A DNA stretch of 64,000 bases from Prevotella sp. UBA1705 (GCA_002317385.1 DCJH01000025.1:5986-69985); one strand, 5' to 3'. Shown: positions 23,655 to 33,441, counted from the stretch's first letter. Made by a program: numbers and translations. The notes: generated by a model from the sequence alone, not told the origin.

Positions 23655-25202
23655 TTAATGATCGATAGCCGTCACCGACGGATAGACTTCGCGCGAGGTG
23701 AGGGTGTTGGAGAGATAGTTCACGCCTTTGAGCTTGCCGGTGCCCGAAACGGTGTGGACTGGGTTGCCCACGGGCTCTCCGCCCACCATGCGATACATGT
23801 AGAGTTTATAGCTGTTGCCCGTCTGGGTGCCCACGATGAGATAGTCGAAGGCATCGCTGCCCTTGAGGAATCGGTTGCTCAGATAGGTGATTTTCTCGCC
23901 CGCGGGCAGGCCCTGGAACGCGAGTTTCTTCTCGGGGTTGACGCCCATGAAGTCGAAACTATACACCACATTGTTGTCTACGCCATAGGCTATGGTAGCC
24001 TGCAGACCGTTGGCCGCATATTCCGTGGCATGGGCCAGGTGGCTGTTGGGGTCTACCTTCACCACTTTGACCATGGAAGGCATCTTCGAACTGGAGTCGA
24101 CGATGTAGATCACCTTCTTCGAGGGGTCTGTGCGGTCTTGCAGAAGGAAGAACACTCGCTCCTGGTCTACGGTAGACACGCCGGCAAAGAGGCAGTCGTA
24201 GTTGGTGTTGGTCGTGGGATATCCCTCGACCTCGCTGCCCACTTCGGCATACGCATTGTTGATGCCGTTGAAGGCCATGCTATGCGTATTGTCGTCCCAA
24301 TAGACGATGCCGCCGCGCGCCTCGATGGAGCTCACCACATGGGTGCTGCCTCCGTTGCCCCGCGACTCGCCCGTGGTGCCGTCGGCTCCGCGTGCGTCGC
24401 GGCCGTAGTAGGCACTGTAGACGCCCTTGTTGGTTACCAGATAGCCGTCGAAATAGCCCTGCACGGTGCGATAAGGCACCTCTCCGGCCACCGGCTCATA
24501 GTGGCAGGTGGTCTCATCTTTCACCGTCTTGCAGTCCATGGAACGAATCCATCTCACCAGGTTTTTGTCGGTGATGATGTTGATGGTGTTGGTCAAGTCG
24601 CCCGCCTGAGTCTCTTCGTTGAGGTAGGGCTGGCCGTAGCTGATGTCTACGCTCACCGGTTTGCCGGGCACCGCCTTGCCCTGATGCTCGGCAATGACGT
24701 TGGCGTAGGTCTGCTGGCGCACCGTGTTGAAGATGTCGTAGTCGGTGTTTCCGTCGGCGGTCTCCTTGAGGATCACGAATCCCTGAGACAACACCGACGA
24801 CACATAGACCGTGGTAGACAGTTGCTGGCTGTAGCCCGTCGACTTGGAGCGGGCCGTAAAGATGAACACATAGCTGCCATCGGCCAGCGAAACTGGGTAT
24901 GCCAGATTCTTCTCCGAGCCGATTTTCGAGGGGATAACCTCCTGAGTCACACCGTTGCGGCTCATGTTGATCTGGCGCGGGTCGTAGTAGGTCCACTCAT
25001 ATTCCATGTCGGAGGCATCGAAACTCGACACCACCTGCGGCTCGATCTTGAGCACCTCGTTGTTGAACGAGGTAACCATGTAGGTCTGCTCCAGCCCACT
25101 GATGGTGATGCCCATGCTGGGGTCGCCATAGGTGGAGTCGTCCTTGATGCACGACGACAGCGCGAAGGCTGCCACGAGGAATAGCAAATATATCTTTTTC
25201 AT
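23655..25202 (-). CDS. PKD-like family surface lipoprotein
   Basis: 515 residues with lipoprotein signal MKKIYLLFLVAAFALSSC. The region after the Cys (ITISGLEQTYMVTSFNNEVL..EYEWTYYDP) resembles the PKD-like domain of lipoproteins found beside SusCD pairs. The rest is a long beta-rich region (FVILKETADGNTDYDIFN, YDCLFAGVSTVDQERVFFLL), possibly a propeller. The ligand is unknown. Operon position after the DUF4843 gene suggests a surface-exposed binding partner of the SusCD transporter. Confidence 0.75.
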   Translation of the reverse strand: MKKIYLLFLVAAFALSSCIKDDSTYGDPSMGITISGLEQTYMVTSFNNEVLKIEPQVVSSFDASDMEYEWTYYDPRQINMSRNGVTQEVIPSKIGSEKNLAYPVSLADGSYVFIFTARSKSTGYSQQLSTTVYVSSVLSQGFVILKETADGNTDYDIFNTVRQQTYANVIAEHQGKAVPGKPVSVDISYGQPYLNEETQAGDLTNTINIITDKNLVRWIRSMDCKTVKDETTCHYEPVAGEVPYRTVQGYFDGYLVTNKGVYSAYYGRDARGADGTTGESRGNGGSTHVVSSIEARGGIVYWDDNTHSMAFNGINNAYAEVGSEVEGYPTTNTNYDCLFAGVSTVDQERVFFLLQDRTDPSKKVIYIVDSSSKMPSMVKVVKVDPNSHLAHATEYAANGLQATIAYGVDNNVVYSFDFMGVNPEKKLAFQGLPAGEKITYLSNRFLKGSDAFDYLIVGTQTGNSYKLYMYRMVGGEPVGNPVHTVSGTGKLKGVNYLSNTLTSREVYPSVTAIDH

Positions 25203-25229
25203 GTCTGAACGTTTTAGATGATGGGGTTT

Positions 25230-25997
25230 TTACCAGTTGGTGAAGATTACCAGCGTGCCGTCGGCCTCGCTCAGAGGCGGTAGGCCCTGAGCCTTGCGCT
25301 GGGCGTTCTCCGCATTGAGCAGCTTCTGGAATTTGCCGGTGAGGAATCGCAGGTACGACTGGTCGGCCGTATAGTTGGCCACGCCCAGCTGCTGCAGATA
25401 TTCCTCATCCCAGCGTGCCGAGGAGTGATCGATCATGAACTGATGCTTCACCGGGCCATACTGTCCGAAGATATAGTCCATGAGATAGCTCCAGCTGTCG
25501 GGCTTCGTAAGCCTGTTCGACAGCGTGATGAGCTTGTAGCTCAGTTCCTTGTAGCCGGGCACGAAGGTGCCGTTGTCTTTCACCTCCACGCGCAGACAGT
25601 AGTTCTGCTCGGTCAGCGAGGCATCCTTGAGCACGATGATGGGCACGCGAGCCGTGATCTCGCCGGCCTTGATCACCATCCAGGGCTTATACACGGGGTC
25701 GGAGAAATCCACATAATGCTTGCCGGCTACGGCATCGAGCTGCCCCGACGGGGTCTGCTTCAGCTCGAACGCGCGGTCCTTGTCAGACACAAATCCGAGA
25801 GTATGCACCTTGACCCACACGGTATCGCGGGTCAGGGCCTTCTTGTAGATGAACGAATAGTTCATCAGGGAGTCACCCCTGTTGTCGTAGTTGAAGTTGA
25901 GCCGGGCCTGAGGGTCACTATATAGAGGCAAATCTTTCTCGCAAGACGATAGCGCTGCCACGGCGAGAAAACCGAAAATGGCCAAATATTTCTTCAT
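25230..25997 (-). CDS. DUF4843-type lipoprotein
   Basis: 255 residues, lipobox LSSC at residues 16-19, followed by KDLPLYSDPQARLNFNYDNR and DTVWVKVHTLGFVSDKDRAF, then HYVDFSDPVYKPWMVIKAGE, which match the pattern of DUF4843 lipoproteins. The C-terminus is helical (YLRFLTGKFQKLLNAENAQR). Accompanies SusC/SusD/PKD-like/TlpA genes in a conserved Bacteroidota gene set. Likely an outer-leaflet accessory; the substrate is not determinable. Confidence 0.78.
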   Translation of the reverse strand: MKKYLAIFGFLAVAALSSCEKDLPLYSDPQARLNFNYDNRGDSLMNYSFIYKKALTRDTVWVKVHTLGFVSDKDRAFELKQTPSGQLDAVAGKHYVDFSDPVYKPWMVIKAGEITARVPIIVLKDASLTEQNYCLRVEVKDNGTFVPGYKELSYKLITLSNRLTKPDSWSYLMDYIFGQYGPVKHQFMIDHSSARWDEEYLQQLGVANYTADQSYLRFLTGKFQKLLNAENAQRKAQGLPPLSEADGTLVIFTNW

Positions 25998-26009
25998 ATA
26001 GCGGGTGTG

Positions 26010-27593
26010 TTATTTGGTTGATAAATTAGGATCGAACTCCGTGGCGGGCAGTGGCAACACATACTGGTCGTCGGCCATACTGCCGTAGGCGAAGAAGAGC
26101 TCTGAGTTGCCGAGGCGCTTGTCGGTGTAGAACATCACGCCCTCGCCATAGAACTCGCGGCGATACTCATTGACCACCTCGGCCTGCAACTCCTCCATCG
26201 ATCCGAAATCGGTGGTCACGTTCACGTTGTGCGACTCCATATAGGTCTTGTAGAGCTCGTTGCCCTCGGCCAGATTCGGGGTGCACTCCATGGCGATGAG
26301 ATAGATTTCCGACAGGCGCAGCAGCGGCATAATCTGGAGTTTGGTGCGCAGAATGTTGAGGTCGGAGACGTTGGCCGGATTGTAGTAATACTTCTTGATG
26401 GTGGGATAGCTCTCGTTGGCATTGTCGGTGGTGTTGCGTTCCCACACGTTGAGATACCGGTTGTTGCTCGAAGTGTTCTGTCCTTCGTAGAGCTGCTCGT
26501 CGAGCATGGAGGGCGTCACGTGCACCGTGCGGTCGGGAGAGATGCTGGTCGAGGCATCGCCGCCGATGGTGTTGATGGAGTAGTCGAGCAGTTTGTTGTT
26601 GCCCAGGGCAAACAGACACTCGCTCGGCAGGGCGTAGTAGCGGTTGCGAATGTCGTCGACGCCCGAGAGGCTGATAACCTTCTGCCCATCGATGGTGGCA
26701 TCGATGATCTGCTTGGCCTCCGCGTAGGCCTTGGCCTTATCGCCGATATAGAGATAGAGGCGGGCCTTGATACCCTTCACTGCCCAGTAGTTCATGCGCA
26801 TCTGACGGTACATCAGGAAATCGTCGTCTACGGGTTGCACGCCCGTCTCCTCGCCGTTGAGCTGGCCGAAGGTATATTTCATCACGGGGTCGTGCTGCTT
26901 GAGCAGTCCCTCGGCATAGTCGAGGTCGGCCAGGAGCTTCTTCACGTATTCGTCGAAGCCATAGTAGGCCGGAAACTGCGTGAGGCTCACGCTCTCGGCG
27001 TAGGGCAGCGCCACGGTGCGCTCGGCATGCTGCGGCATCTGCCCGAAGAGGCGGAGCACGTCCAGCTGGCAGTAGGCGCGGATGGCATGGGCCTCGGCAC
27101 TGACAATGTTGCGAGCCTGCTCGCTGCTGATAGAGGTCTTGTCGGCATCGAGATGCTTAATGATCATGTTGCTCTGGGCAATGACATTGAAGAGCCCGGC
27201 GTAGATATCCTTGATAGCTGCGCGGGCCTCATCGCCCGTGTAGTTGTGGTTGTAGAACTGGATGAGATAGGGTGTGCCCTGATAAGACGGCTCCTCCCAG
27301 AGGCAGTCGAGCATCTCCAGGTCGGTCATGGTGAGCCTGCGGCCGTAGCAATTCTGGTCGGCCATGGCGGTGTAGCAGCCGGCCAGGGCTTCACGATAGC
27401 CCTTGTAGCTGGTGAAGAGGTCCTTCTCTCGCTCTTCGGAGGTGGGCTGCACGTCGAGCCAGTCGGAGCACGACGTGAGGGTAAACACGCTGCAGGCCAG
27501 CAGGGCCAGGGCCACGAGGGCGCGGTGGCAGGTGCCCGTCCGGTGGGAAGCAGGCTGCACGGTCGTCATACGATGATATATATGGTGTGTCAT
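26010..27593 (-). CDS. SusD/RagB-family nutrient-binding lipoprotein
   Basis: 527 residues. The long N-terminus ends in a lipobox (LLACSVFTLTSC), then SDWLDVQPTSEEREKDLF, the usual SusD opening. TPR-like helices follow (SAEAHAIRAYCQLDVLRLFG), with EIYLIAMECTPNLAEGNELY and EYRREFYGEGVMFYTDKRLG near the C-terminus. Forms the lid of the SusC barrel at the cell surface. It starts 123 bp after the SusC stop. A second ATG eight codons in (27569) is also possible. Confidence 0.92.
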   Translation of the reverse strand: MTHHIYHRMTTVQPASHRTGTCHRALVALALLACSVFTLTSCSDWLDVQPTSEEREKDLFTSYKGYREALAGCYTAMADQNCYGRRLTMTDLEMLDCLWEEPSYQGTPYLIQFYNHNYTGDEARAAIKDIYAGLFNVIAQSNMIIKHLDADKTSISSEQARNIVSAEAHAIRAYCQLDVLRLFGQMPQHAERTVALPYAESVSLTQFPAYYGFDEYVKKLLADLDYAEGLLKQHDPVMKYTFGQLNGEETGVQPVDDDFLMYRQMRMNYWAVKGIKARLYLYIGDKAKAYAEAKQIIDATIDGQKVISLSGVDDIRNRYYALPSECLFALGNNKLLDYSINTIGGDASTSISPDRTVHVTPSMLDEQLYEGQNTSSNNRYLNVWERNTTDNANESYPTIKKYYYNPANVSDLNILRTKLQIMPLLRLSEIYLIAMECTPNLAEGNELYKTYMESHNVNVTTDFGSMEELQAEVVNEYRREFYGEGVMFYTDKRLGNSELFFAYGSMADDQYVLPLPATEFDPNLSTK

Positions 27594-27716
27594 ATTCTGT
27601 ATTCTTTGAATGGTTCTCTTATTTCGTTGGTCTCAGAGTTGATGGTTTTGCCCTTCCGGCCCAGGGCTCGACGCCCCAGTGCTTCTATGGGGAGGCAGGG
27701 TCGGAGGCGTGGCGTT

Positions 27717-30700
27717 TTAGAACGTGAGCGTCACCGTGCCCATCACGTTGCGGGCAAAGGGATAGCTCGTTCCACGCTCATACTTCACCGACGAGAGGTA
27801 GAACAGGTCAGAAGCATTGACTGCAAAGATCACCGACTCGAGCTTGGTGTGCTGCTGCAGCCACTTGGTGTTCCAGCGATATTGCAGGCTGAGCGACTGC
27901 AGTTCGAGCATACGGTCGTCGAACACGTAGCGCGAGGTGGCGCGGGTGTCCATTGTCGAGAAGTTCTTGAAGAACGAAACGTCGCCCGGTTTCATCCAGC
28001 GGTCGTAGAGCACGCGCCTATCCACGTTCTTTTCCTGTATGGTATAGACCGACACCTCTACGCGGTCGCGCAGCGTGGAGTTGTAGAGCTTGCCGCCCCA
28101 ATGGTAGCCAAACGAGGCGTTGAACGTGAAGTTCTTCCACATCACCATGGCATTGAAGTTGCCGCGATAGAGCGGCTCGGAGGCACCGAGATACACTTTG
28201 TCCGACGCGCTCCACCTACTGGTCACCTGTCCGTTCTTATCATAGAACACCTCTTCGCCCGTACTCGGGTCGATGCCGGCCGACTGCACGGCGTAGATGG
28301 CGTTCATGGGTCGGCCTACGAAGAACAGATTGCTCACGTCTACGTTCTGAGCCATGTAGAGTTTGTTCTGCTCGATGATGGCGTCGGATAGTTTCACGAT
28401 CTTGTTGCGGTTGTAGACGAGCTGCCCGCCCACCATCACGTTGAAGCGTTGCTCCTCGTTGCGGATGATATAGGCATTGAGCGAGGCCTCCACACCGTTG
28501 TTCTCGAGCTCGCCCACGTTGGCCGTGTAGGAAGCGAAACCGGTAGACAGCGGCAGGTCCATGGCCGAGAGCAGGTTGCTGGTCTTCTTGTTGTAGTAGT
28601 CAATCTGTGCCACAATGCGGTTGTGGAAGAGTCCGAACTCCAGTCCGGCGTTGATTTCCTTGGTCTTCTGCCATGTGAGATTGGGGTTGCCGAGGCCCAG
28701 CATCTGGGCTGCAGTCCATCCCATGTAGCGGCCGCCCTGGGCATATTTATAAGTGGTGTAGACGCTCTGCGTGGCGAAATCCTGCGAGCCGGTGAGGCCA
28801 TAGGAGGCTTTCAGGCGAAGCATGTTGAGCACCTTGTTGCCGTAGAGCCACTTCTCGTTGTGCACGTTCCAGCCGATGCCCGCGCTCCAGAACGGCGCGA
28901 AGCGCTTGTCGCTGCCAAACTTGGAGCTGCCGTCCACACGATATGACAGGTCCACATAGTAGCGACCGTCGTAGGTGTAGTTGGCATTGCCGGTGAGACC
29001 CACCAGTCGGATGGTAGTGTCGTCGCTGAGCGGGGTGCCGTTCTGCTGGTATTGCAGGGCATTGCCAATGCTGCTCAGGTCTTCGTTGGTGAAGCCCTCG
29101 GCCACAAACTGCTTCATGCCCACCTTCTCGTCGGATATGGCATAGTTGGCGCCGAGATAGAGCTGATGCTTCTCGCGGAACGTCTTGGTGTAGCTCAGCG
29201 TAAGGTCTCCGCTCAACAAATTGTCGTGGCCGTTGCCATAGGTGTAGCGGCCCTTGCGCAGGGCACCGCTCGCCGTGAGATAGTCGGCGGTGTTGAACAT
29301 GGAGTGCTCGGCCGGATAGAACAGGTCGGAGGTGCTGCGGTGGGTCGACACGCCGAGCTTGGCGCGCATGCGCAGCCCGTCGATGATGAGCCATTCCACC
29401 GAGAAATTGTTCATGAACTCAAAGTATTCGCTCTTGTCGAAGCTGTTGAGCGTGGCGTCGTAGAGCGGATTGCCCACTCGCGTCTGGGTGTAGTCGAAGG
29501 CCGGGAAGTCCTTCACCACGTTGCCGTTGGCATCGTAGGGGTTGTTGTAGGGCTCCATATCCACATAGGTCTGGAAGCTGCCGTACTTGCTTTCGCGTGA
29601 GCGGTTGGCGGCGATGCTGGTGTAGTTGCGGAACGTGAGGTTCTTCACGCTGTAGAGAAGGGTGATGTCTCCCGTCAGCGTGCGGCGCGAGGATCCCTTC
29701 ATGGCGCCCTCAATGTCGTTGTATCCCAGCGATGCTCCCCACTTGAACTCGTTGGCGCCGCCGTCGAGCTGGATGTTGTAGCGCTGGCCCACGCCATTGC
29801 GCAGGGGCTTGCTCAGCCAGTCGATGTCGGTGCCGCTCTTCACAGCCTTGAGTCGATCGGCGTAATAGGAGTTGAGCCTAAGCTGCACGTCGGGGTGATA
29901 GGTGTCGGTGTAGAGACCTATGCGCCGCTCCAAGTCGAGTTTCTCGGCGGCGTTGAGCAGGTCGTAGGTGCTCAGGTCGGGAATCTCAAGACTCAGTCCG
30001 GCCTTGGCCGTCACCCTGAGCTTGCCCTCCTTGGGGGTCTTGGTGATGATCACAATCACACCGTTGGCGCCGCGCGAACCATAGATGGCGGTGGCTGCCG
30101 CGTCCTTCAGGATGTTGATGCTCTCTATCTGTTCATCGTTGTAGTCCATGAGTTTGGTGAGCGATATCTCGAAGCCGTCCATGATAATGAGCGGCGTGTT
30201 CACCGTTTGCTGGGCGCTCTTGTTAAACTCCTCCACGCTCATGGGCAGCGACGAGGTGCCGCGGATGTTGAGGTTGGGCAGCACGTTGGGGTTGCTTCCG
30301 GCCAGATTGTTGAGCGGGAAGTTGATGGAGGCATCGATATTCTTCAGCGTCTGCACCAGGTTGGTGCCCTTATACATGTCGAGCTTGCCGCGGTCGATGC
30401 TCGACACCGCACCCGTGTAGCTCTCCTTGGCCTTCTGGAAGATACCCGTCACCACCACGCCAGCGAGCTCCTTGGTGTCGCTCTCCATGTGGATACGCAT
30501 CTCACGGGCGATGGGCACCCGCAGGGTCTTCATGCCCACGTAGGAGAATTCCACTTGCTGACCGGGCTTGAGATAATAGTCGAAGCTGAAGGCGCCGTTC
30601 ACGTCGGTCACCGTCACCACCTGGGTGCCTACCACGCGCACCTGCGCGCCGATGATAGGCTCACCAGTGCCCTTCTCCACCACGTAGCCGCCCACGGTCT

Positions 30701-31046
30701 GCACCGGTGCGGCCTCGGCCTTGCCCTGGGGCTGGCGCGACTGGCGCTTCACGATGTTGATAAACTTTCCGTCGATCTTATAGTCGAGGTCGGTGTTTTT
30801 CAGAGCCTGCTTCAGCACCTCAATCACATTGGCATTGGTCACCTTGAAGTCGACGTTGTATTTCGTCACATCGTCGTAGGTGAACAGAAACTTGTAGGGA
30901 GATGCGTTTTCCAGGCGTTGGAACACATACACAAGAGGCTCATTACGGAAGGTCATGGTGAGTCCTACATCGCTCTGGGCGTGCAGCGACAACGACGAAC
31001 ACATCACCGTAATGGCGAGAACTAACTGTAGAAGAGTTCTTTTCAT
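27717..31046 (-). CDS. SusC/RagA TonB-dependent transporter with N-terminal STN signalling domain
   Basis: 1109 residues. Signal peptide to about residue 23 (LSLHAQ); STN domain about 28-95 (LTMTFRNEPLVYVFQRLENA..VIEVLKQALKNTDLDYKI); carboxypeptidase-regulatory-like beta sandwich about 115-200 (GEPIIGAQVRVVGTQVVTVT); plug with NLNIRGTSSLP and INILKDAAATAIYGSRGANG; then a 22-strand barrel ending in VMGTVTLTF. The STN domain means this transporter probably signals to the divergent FecR/sigma pair starting at 31218. Imports an unidentified oligomer with its SusD lid. Confidence 0.94.
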   Translation of the reverse strand: MKRTLLQLVLAITVMCSSLSLHAQSDVGLTMTFRNEPLVYVFQRLENASPYKFLFTYDDVTKYNVDFKVTNANVIEVLKQALKNTDLDYKIDGKFINIVKRQSRQPQGKAEAAPVQTVGGYVVEKGTGEPIIGAQVRVVGTQVVTVTDVNGAFSFDYYLKPGQQVEFSYVGMKTLRVPIAREMRIHMESDTKELAGVVVTGIFQKAKESYTGAVSSIDRGKLDMYKGTNLVQTLKNIDASINFPLNNLAGSNPNVLPNLNIRGTSSLPMSVEEFNKSAQQTVNTPLIIMDGFEISLTKLMDYNDEQIESINILKDAAATAIYGSRGANGVIVIITKTPKEGKLRVTAKAGLSLEIPDLSTYDLLNAAEKLDLERRIGLYTDTYHPDVQLRLNSYYADRLKAVKSGTDIDWLSKPLRNGVGQRYNIQLDGGANEFKWGASLGYNDIEGAMKGSSRRTLTGDITLLYSVKNLTFRNYTSIAANRSRESKYGSFQTYVDMEPYNNPYDANGNVVKDFPAFDYTQTRVGNPLYDATLNSFDKSEYFEFMNNFSVEWLIIDGLRMRAKLGVSTHRSTSDLFYPAEHSMFNTADYLTASGALRKGRYTYGNGHDNLLSGDLTLSYTKTFREKHQLYLGANYAISDEKVGMKQFVAEGFTNEDLSSIGNALQYQQNGTPLSDDTTIRLVGLTGNANYTYDGRYYVDLSYRVDGSSKFGSDKRFAPFWSAGIGWNVHNEKWLYGNKVLNMLRLKASYGLTGSQDFATQSVYTTYKYAQGGRYMGWTAAQMLGLGNPNLTWQKTKEINAGLEFGLFHNRIVAQIDYYNKKTSNLLSAMDLPLSTGFASYTANVGELENNGVEASLNAYIIRNEEQRFNVMVGGQLVYNRNKIVKLSDAIIEQNKLYMAQNVDVSNLFFVGRPMNAIYAVQSAGIDPSTGEEVFYDKNGQVTSRWSASDKVYLGASEPLYRGNFNAMVMWKNFTFNASFGYHWGGKLYNSTLRDRVEVSVYTIQEKNVDRRVLYDRWMKPGDVSFFKNFSTMDTRATSRYVFDDRMLELQSLSLQYRWNTKWLQQHTKLESVIFAVNASDLFYLSSVKYERGTSYPFARNVMGTVTLTF

Positions 31047-31199
31047 ACACGTTATATTAGATTAAATTTTGTCTCTCTTATTTAATTTTAATACGAAGCA
31101 GGATTTCGAAAGGTTACGCATTTGACGAATATTTTGCGAAAATCCCCTGCCGCGCCCCAATTAAGACCGCATTTCATCATGGATATGCCCTTTTTTTAG

Positions 31200-31208
31200 T
31201 AATTTTGC
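31200..31208 (+). promoter_or_regulatory. -7 promoter element for the ECF sigma gene
   Basis: TAATTTTGC fits TAnnTTTGC, 10 bp before the ATG, which implies a very short leader. Confidence 0.55.
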
Positions 31209-31217
31209 AAGCATCCT

Positions 31218-31718
31218 ATGACCAAAGAGAGTGAGTTTGACCAACTCTTCCGGACGTACTTCCAACGGCTGTACCTTTTTGTACACCAGTACGTCTCCAG
31301 TGAGGAAGAGTGCCGCGACATCGTAAGTGCCACTTACGAGGACGTGTGGCGCAACTATGACTCTGTCGACCCCACCAGCGTGAAAGCCTACCTTTATCGC
31401 ACCGCCCGCAACCGAATGATAGATTTCCTGCGCAAGGAAGACAAGCGCCAGCGCTACGTGGCCTATGCCACTGCCATGAGCCAGCGATATATCCACGAAG
31501 ACCGCCTGGCCGAGCAGGAGCACAGCGAGCACATCGTGGCCCAACTGCTCCGGCAGATGGGCGAGCCCACAGGCTCCATACTCGCCGCATGCTACATCGA
31601 GGGAAAGAAATATAAAGAGGTGGCCGAGGAGATGAATATGAGCGTGGCCAATGTCAAGAAACACATGGTCAGAGCCCTGAGAGCCGTCAGGGAAGTGAAA
31701 AAAAACATAAAATCATAA
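31218..31718 (+). CDS. ECF sigma factor (RNA polymerase sigma-70 family)
   Basis: 166 residues. Region 2: FDQLFRTYFQRLYLFVHQYV, then CRDIVSATYEDVW and AYLYRTARNRMIDFLRKE. Region 4: ILAACYIEGKKYKEVAEEMN and MSVANVKKHMVRALRAVREV as the -35-binding helix-turn-helix. Divergent from the STN-SusC gene and directly upstream of a FecR protein, the standard arrangement for trans-envelope regulation of a TonB-dependent transporter. Confidence 0.93.
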   Translation: MTKESEFDQLFRTYFQRLYLFVHQYVSSEEECRDIVSATYEDVWRNYDSVDPTSVKAYLYRTARNRMIDFLRKEDKRQRYVAYATAMSQRYIHEDRLAEQEHSEHIVAQLLRQMGEPTGSILAACYIEGKKYKEVAEEMNMSVANVKKHMVRALRAVREVKKNIKS

Positions 31719-31751
31719 CCTTTTGGCCCGCAGGTTCGTAGTAGATAATAT

Positions 31752-32861
31752 ATGGAACAGCCCATTCGCGACATAGAACTCGACGCTCTCGACATATCGC
31801 TCGGCGATATCTCAGATGCTCAGCTGGCCCGCCTCATCAGCTCCGACGAGCTCCAAGACGACGTGCAGGCCTGTCTCGACCTGCGCCAGGCCATCGCCCA
31901 GGAGCGGCAGCTCGTAGATGTGGAGGCCGAGCTCGAGCGCATGCACCGCCGACTGCAGCAGCCCGCCGCGTCGCCGCGCCGCCACAAGGGCCTGCTCATC
32001 TGGAGCGCAGTGGCCGCCGCTGCCGTGTTCATCGGCGCCCTGCTGTTCATCGGCCGACAGCCAGAGACCCCCTCTACCGACGGATTCTTCTCGCCCACGG
32101 CCATCCAGAAAGGCATACGCCTCACCGCAGAGAACGGCTCGCAGGCCACCCTCAGCCCCCAGTCGAAGCAGAATACCTCCATCAGCCTCGACGACTTCCG
32201 CCGCATGTTCGACGACGAAGCCCACATCCGTCACCTCACACTCACCGTGCCTTTCGGCAAGTCGGCCGACATCACCCTGCCCGACAGCTCCAAGGTCTAC
32301 CTCTCGCCAGGCACCCAGCTCACCTTCCCCTCGGCCTTTGCCGACGGCAAGCGCGTGGTGAAGCTGGAGGGCAACGCCTATTTCAAGGTGAAGCACGACA
32401 GCCGCCGCCCGTTCATCGTCATTGCCGACAAGCTGCAGACCACCGTGCTCGGCACCGAGTTCAACATCGACACCCGTCGCCACGAGGTGACGCTCATCAC
32501 CGGTTCGGTGCGCGTCAAGGCCGGTCAGACCGGACATGAGCAGACCCTGAGGCCCAACCAGCAGGTCACCCTCGGCACCTCCGACCAGCTTTCACTCACC
32601 TCCGTAGACCCCACACCATACACCATGTGGCGCGACGGCTACCTCTATTTCGACAATGTAGACCTCGAGACCATCATGCAGGCCATCGGCGCCAACTTCA
32701 ACAAGACCGTCGAATTCCGCTCGCACACCGCCCTCCACTATAAGATGCGATTCATCAGCGAGCGCAACAACGGCGTCTCTGCCGCCCTCGACATGATGAA
32801 CCGCATGCAGAAAGTCAATGTCCGCCTCGATGGCAACAAGATCATCGTAGAGGACCTTTAG
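31752..32861 (+). CDS. FecR-family anti-sigma/signal transducer
   Basis: 369 residues. Cytoplasmic N-terminus (about 1-75), one membrane helix (LLIWSAVAAAAVFIGALLFIG, about 80-100), FecR domain about 155-255 (PFGKSADITLPDSSKVYLSP, LEGNAYFKVKHDSRRPFIVI and VLGTEFNIDT), and a C-terminal DUF4974 secretin-like domain (YLYFDNVDLETIMQAIGANF..FISERNNGVSAALDMMNRM). It would hold the sigma factor until the STN domain of SusC contacts its periplasmic part. 33 bp after the sigma gene. Confidence 0.94.
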   Translation: MEQPIRDIELDALDISLGDISDAQLARLISSDELQDDVQACLDLRQAIAQERQLVDVEAELERMHRRLQQPAASPRRHKGLLIWSAVAAAAVFIGALLFIGRQPETPSTDGFFSPTAIQKGIRLTAENGSQATLSPQSKQNTSISLDDFRRMFDDEAHIRHLTLTVPFGKSADITLPDSSKVYLSPGTQLTFPSAFADGKRVVKLEGNAYFKVKHDSRRPFIVIADKLQTTVLGTEFNIDTRRHEVTLITGSVRVKAGQTGHEQTLRPNQQVTLGTSDQLSLTSVDPTPYTMWRDGYLYFDNVDLETIMQAIGANFNKTVEFRSHTALHYKMRFISERNNGVSAALDMMNRMQKVNVRLDGNKIIVEDL

Positions 32862-32883
32862 TGCCCCACCCACACAGAATAGC

Positions 32884-33101
32884 CTACCGGTAGCACGGGC
32901 ATGCACAGGGCATGCCCCTACCGGCGTTTCCCCATCCCATTTTGCGCGGGTGGGAATAAGGTAGTAATCGCGCGATGATTACTACCTTTTCGTCTCGCGA
33001 TTCGGTACTAATCACCACTCGATTACTACCTGATTCCAACCCCCACAAACTCTAATGGGGATTTACCAGTAGGAACATGTCCCGTGCATGTCCGCATCGC
33101 C
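32884..33101. repeat. Repeat families 2-1-2 in series
   Basis: CCGGTAGCACGGGCATGC..GGGCATGCCCCTACCGG (32888-32923) is a family 2 hairpin. AGGTAGTAATCGCGCGATGA..TTACTACCTTTTCG..GATTCGGTACTAATC (32958-33015) and the continuation to TCTAATGGGGATTT (33063) is family 1. CCAGTAGGAACATGTCCCGT..GTCCGCATCGCCGCATGGC (33066-33108) is another family 2 arm. Noncoding. Confidence 0.75.
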
Positions 33102-33116
33102 GCATGGCGGCAGCGC

Positions 33117-33320
33117 ATTTATCTCTCACAGAATAGGTTTTTATCTCTCACAGAATAGGTTTTTATCTCACACAGACTGACACAGATTTTCACAGAGGCT
33201 GCGCGGTTGTTCAAAAAATATAGGGGAAGGAGTCTGTGAAGATCTGTGCAAGTCTGTGTGAGATAACCCTGTACTCTGTGTGAGATAAAACCGTGTTCTG
33301 TGAGAAAAACCAATCATCTG
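33117..33320. repeat. Repeat family 3, long inverted repeat
   Basis: Left arm: two perfect TCTCACAGAATAGGTTTTTA units then CACACAGACTGACACAGA..TTTTCACAGAGGCTGCGC (33121-33208). Right arm (33232-33310) is the inverse with TCTGTGTGAGATAA repeated. The copy at 10625-10752 lacks the inverse arm. Confidence 0.75.
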
Positions 33321-33402
33321 TGTGACCTACCCCCATCATCCCACATGCTGACACCAGCGGTTCGTGACGCTGATGGCGAGGGATAAGGCAGGCCGGAAGT
33401 AA

Positions 33403-33441
33403 GAAAAAATCCCGAGCTATCCGTGTGGAAAGGCTCGGGAT
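33403..33441 (-). terminator. Terminator of the prolyl oligopeptidase gene
   Basis: ATCCCGAGC (33409-33417) / GCTCGGGAT (33433-33441) stem followed on the minus strand by TTTTTCTT, 21 bp beyond the stop. Confidence 0.8.

Noticed and set aside
26229..28391. A 720-codon plus-strand frame opposite SusD/SusC
   Set aside because: Antisense shadow; the minus-strand SusCD genes are unambiguous.
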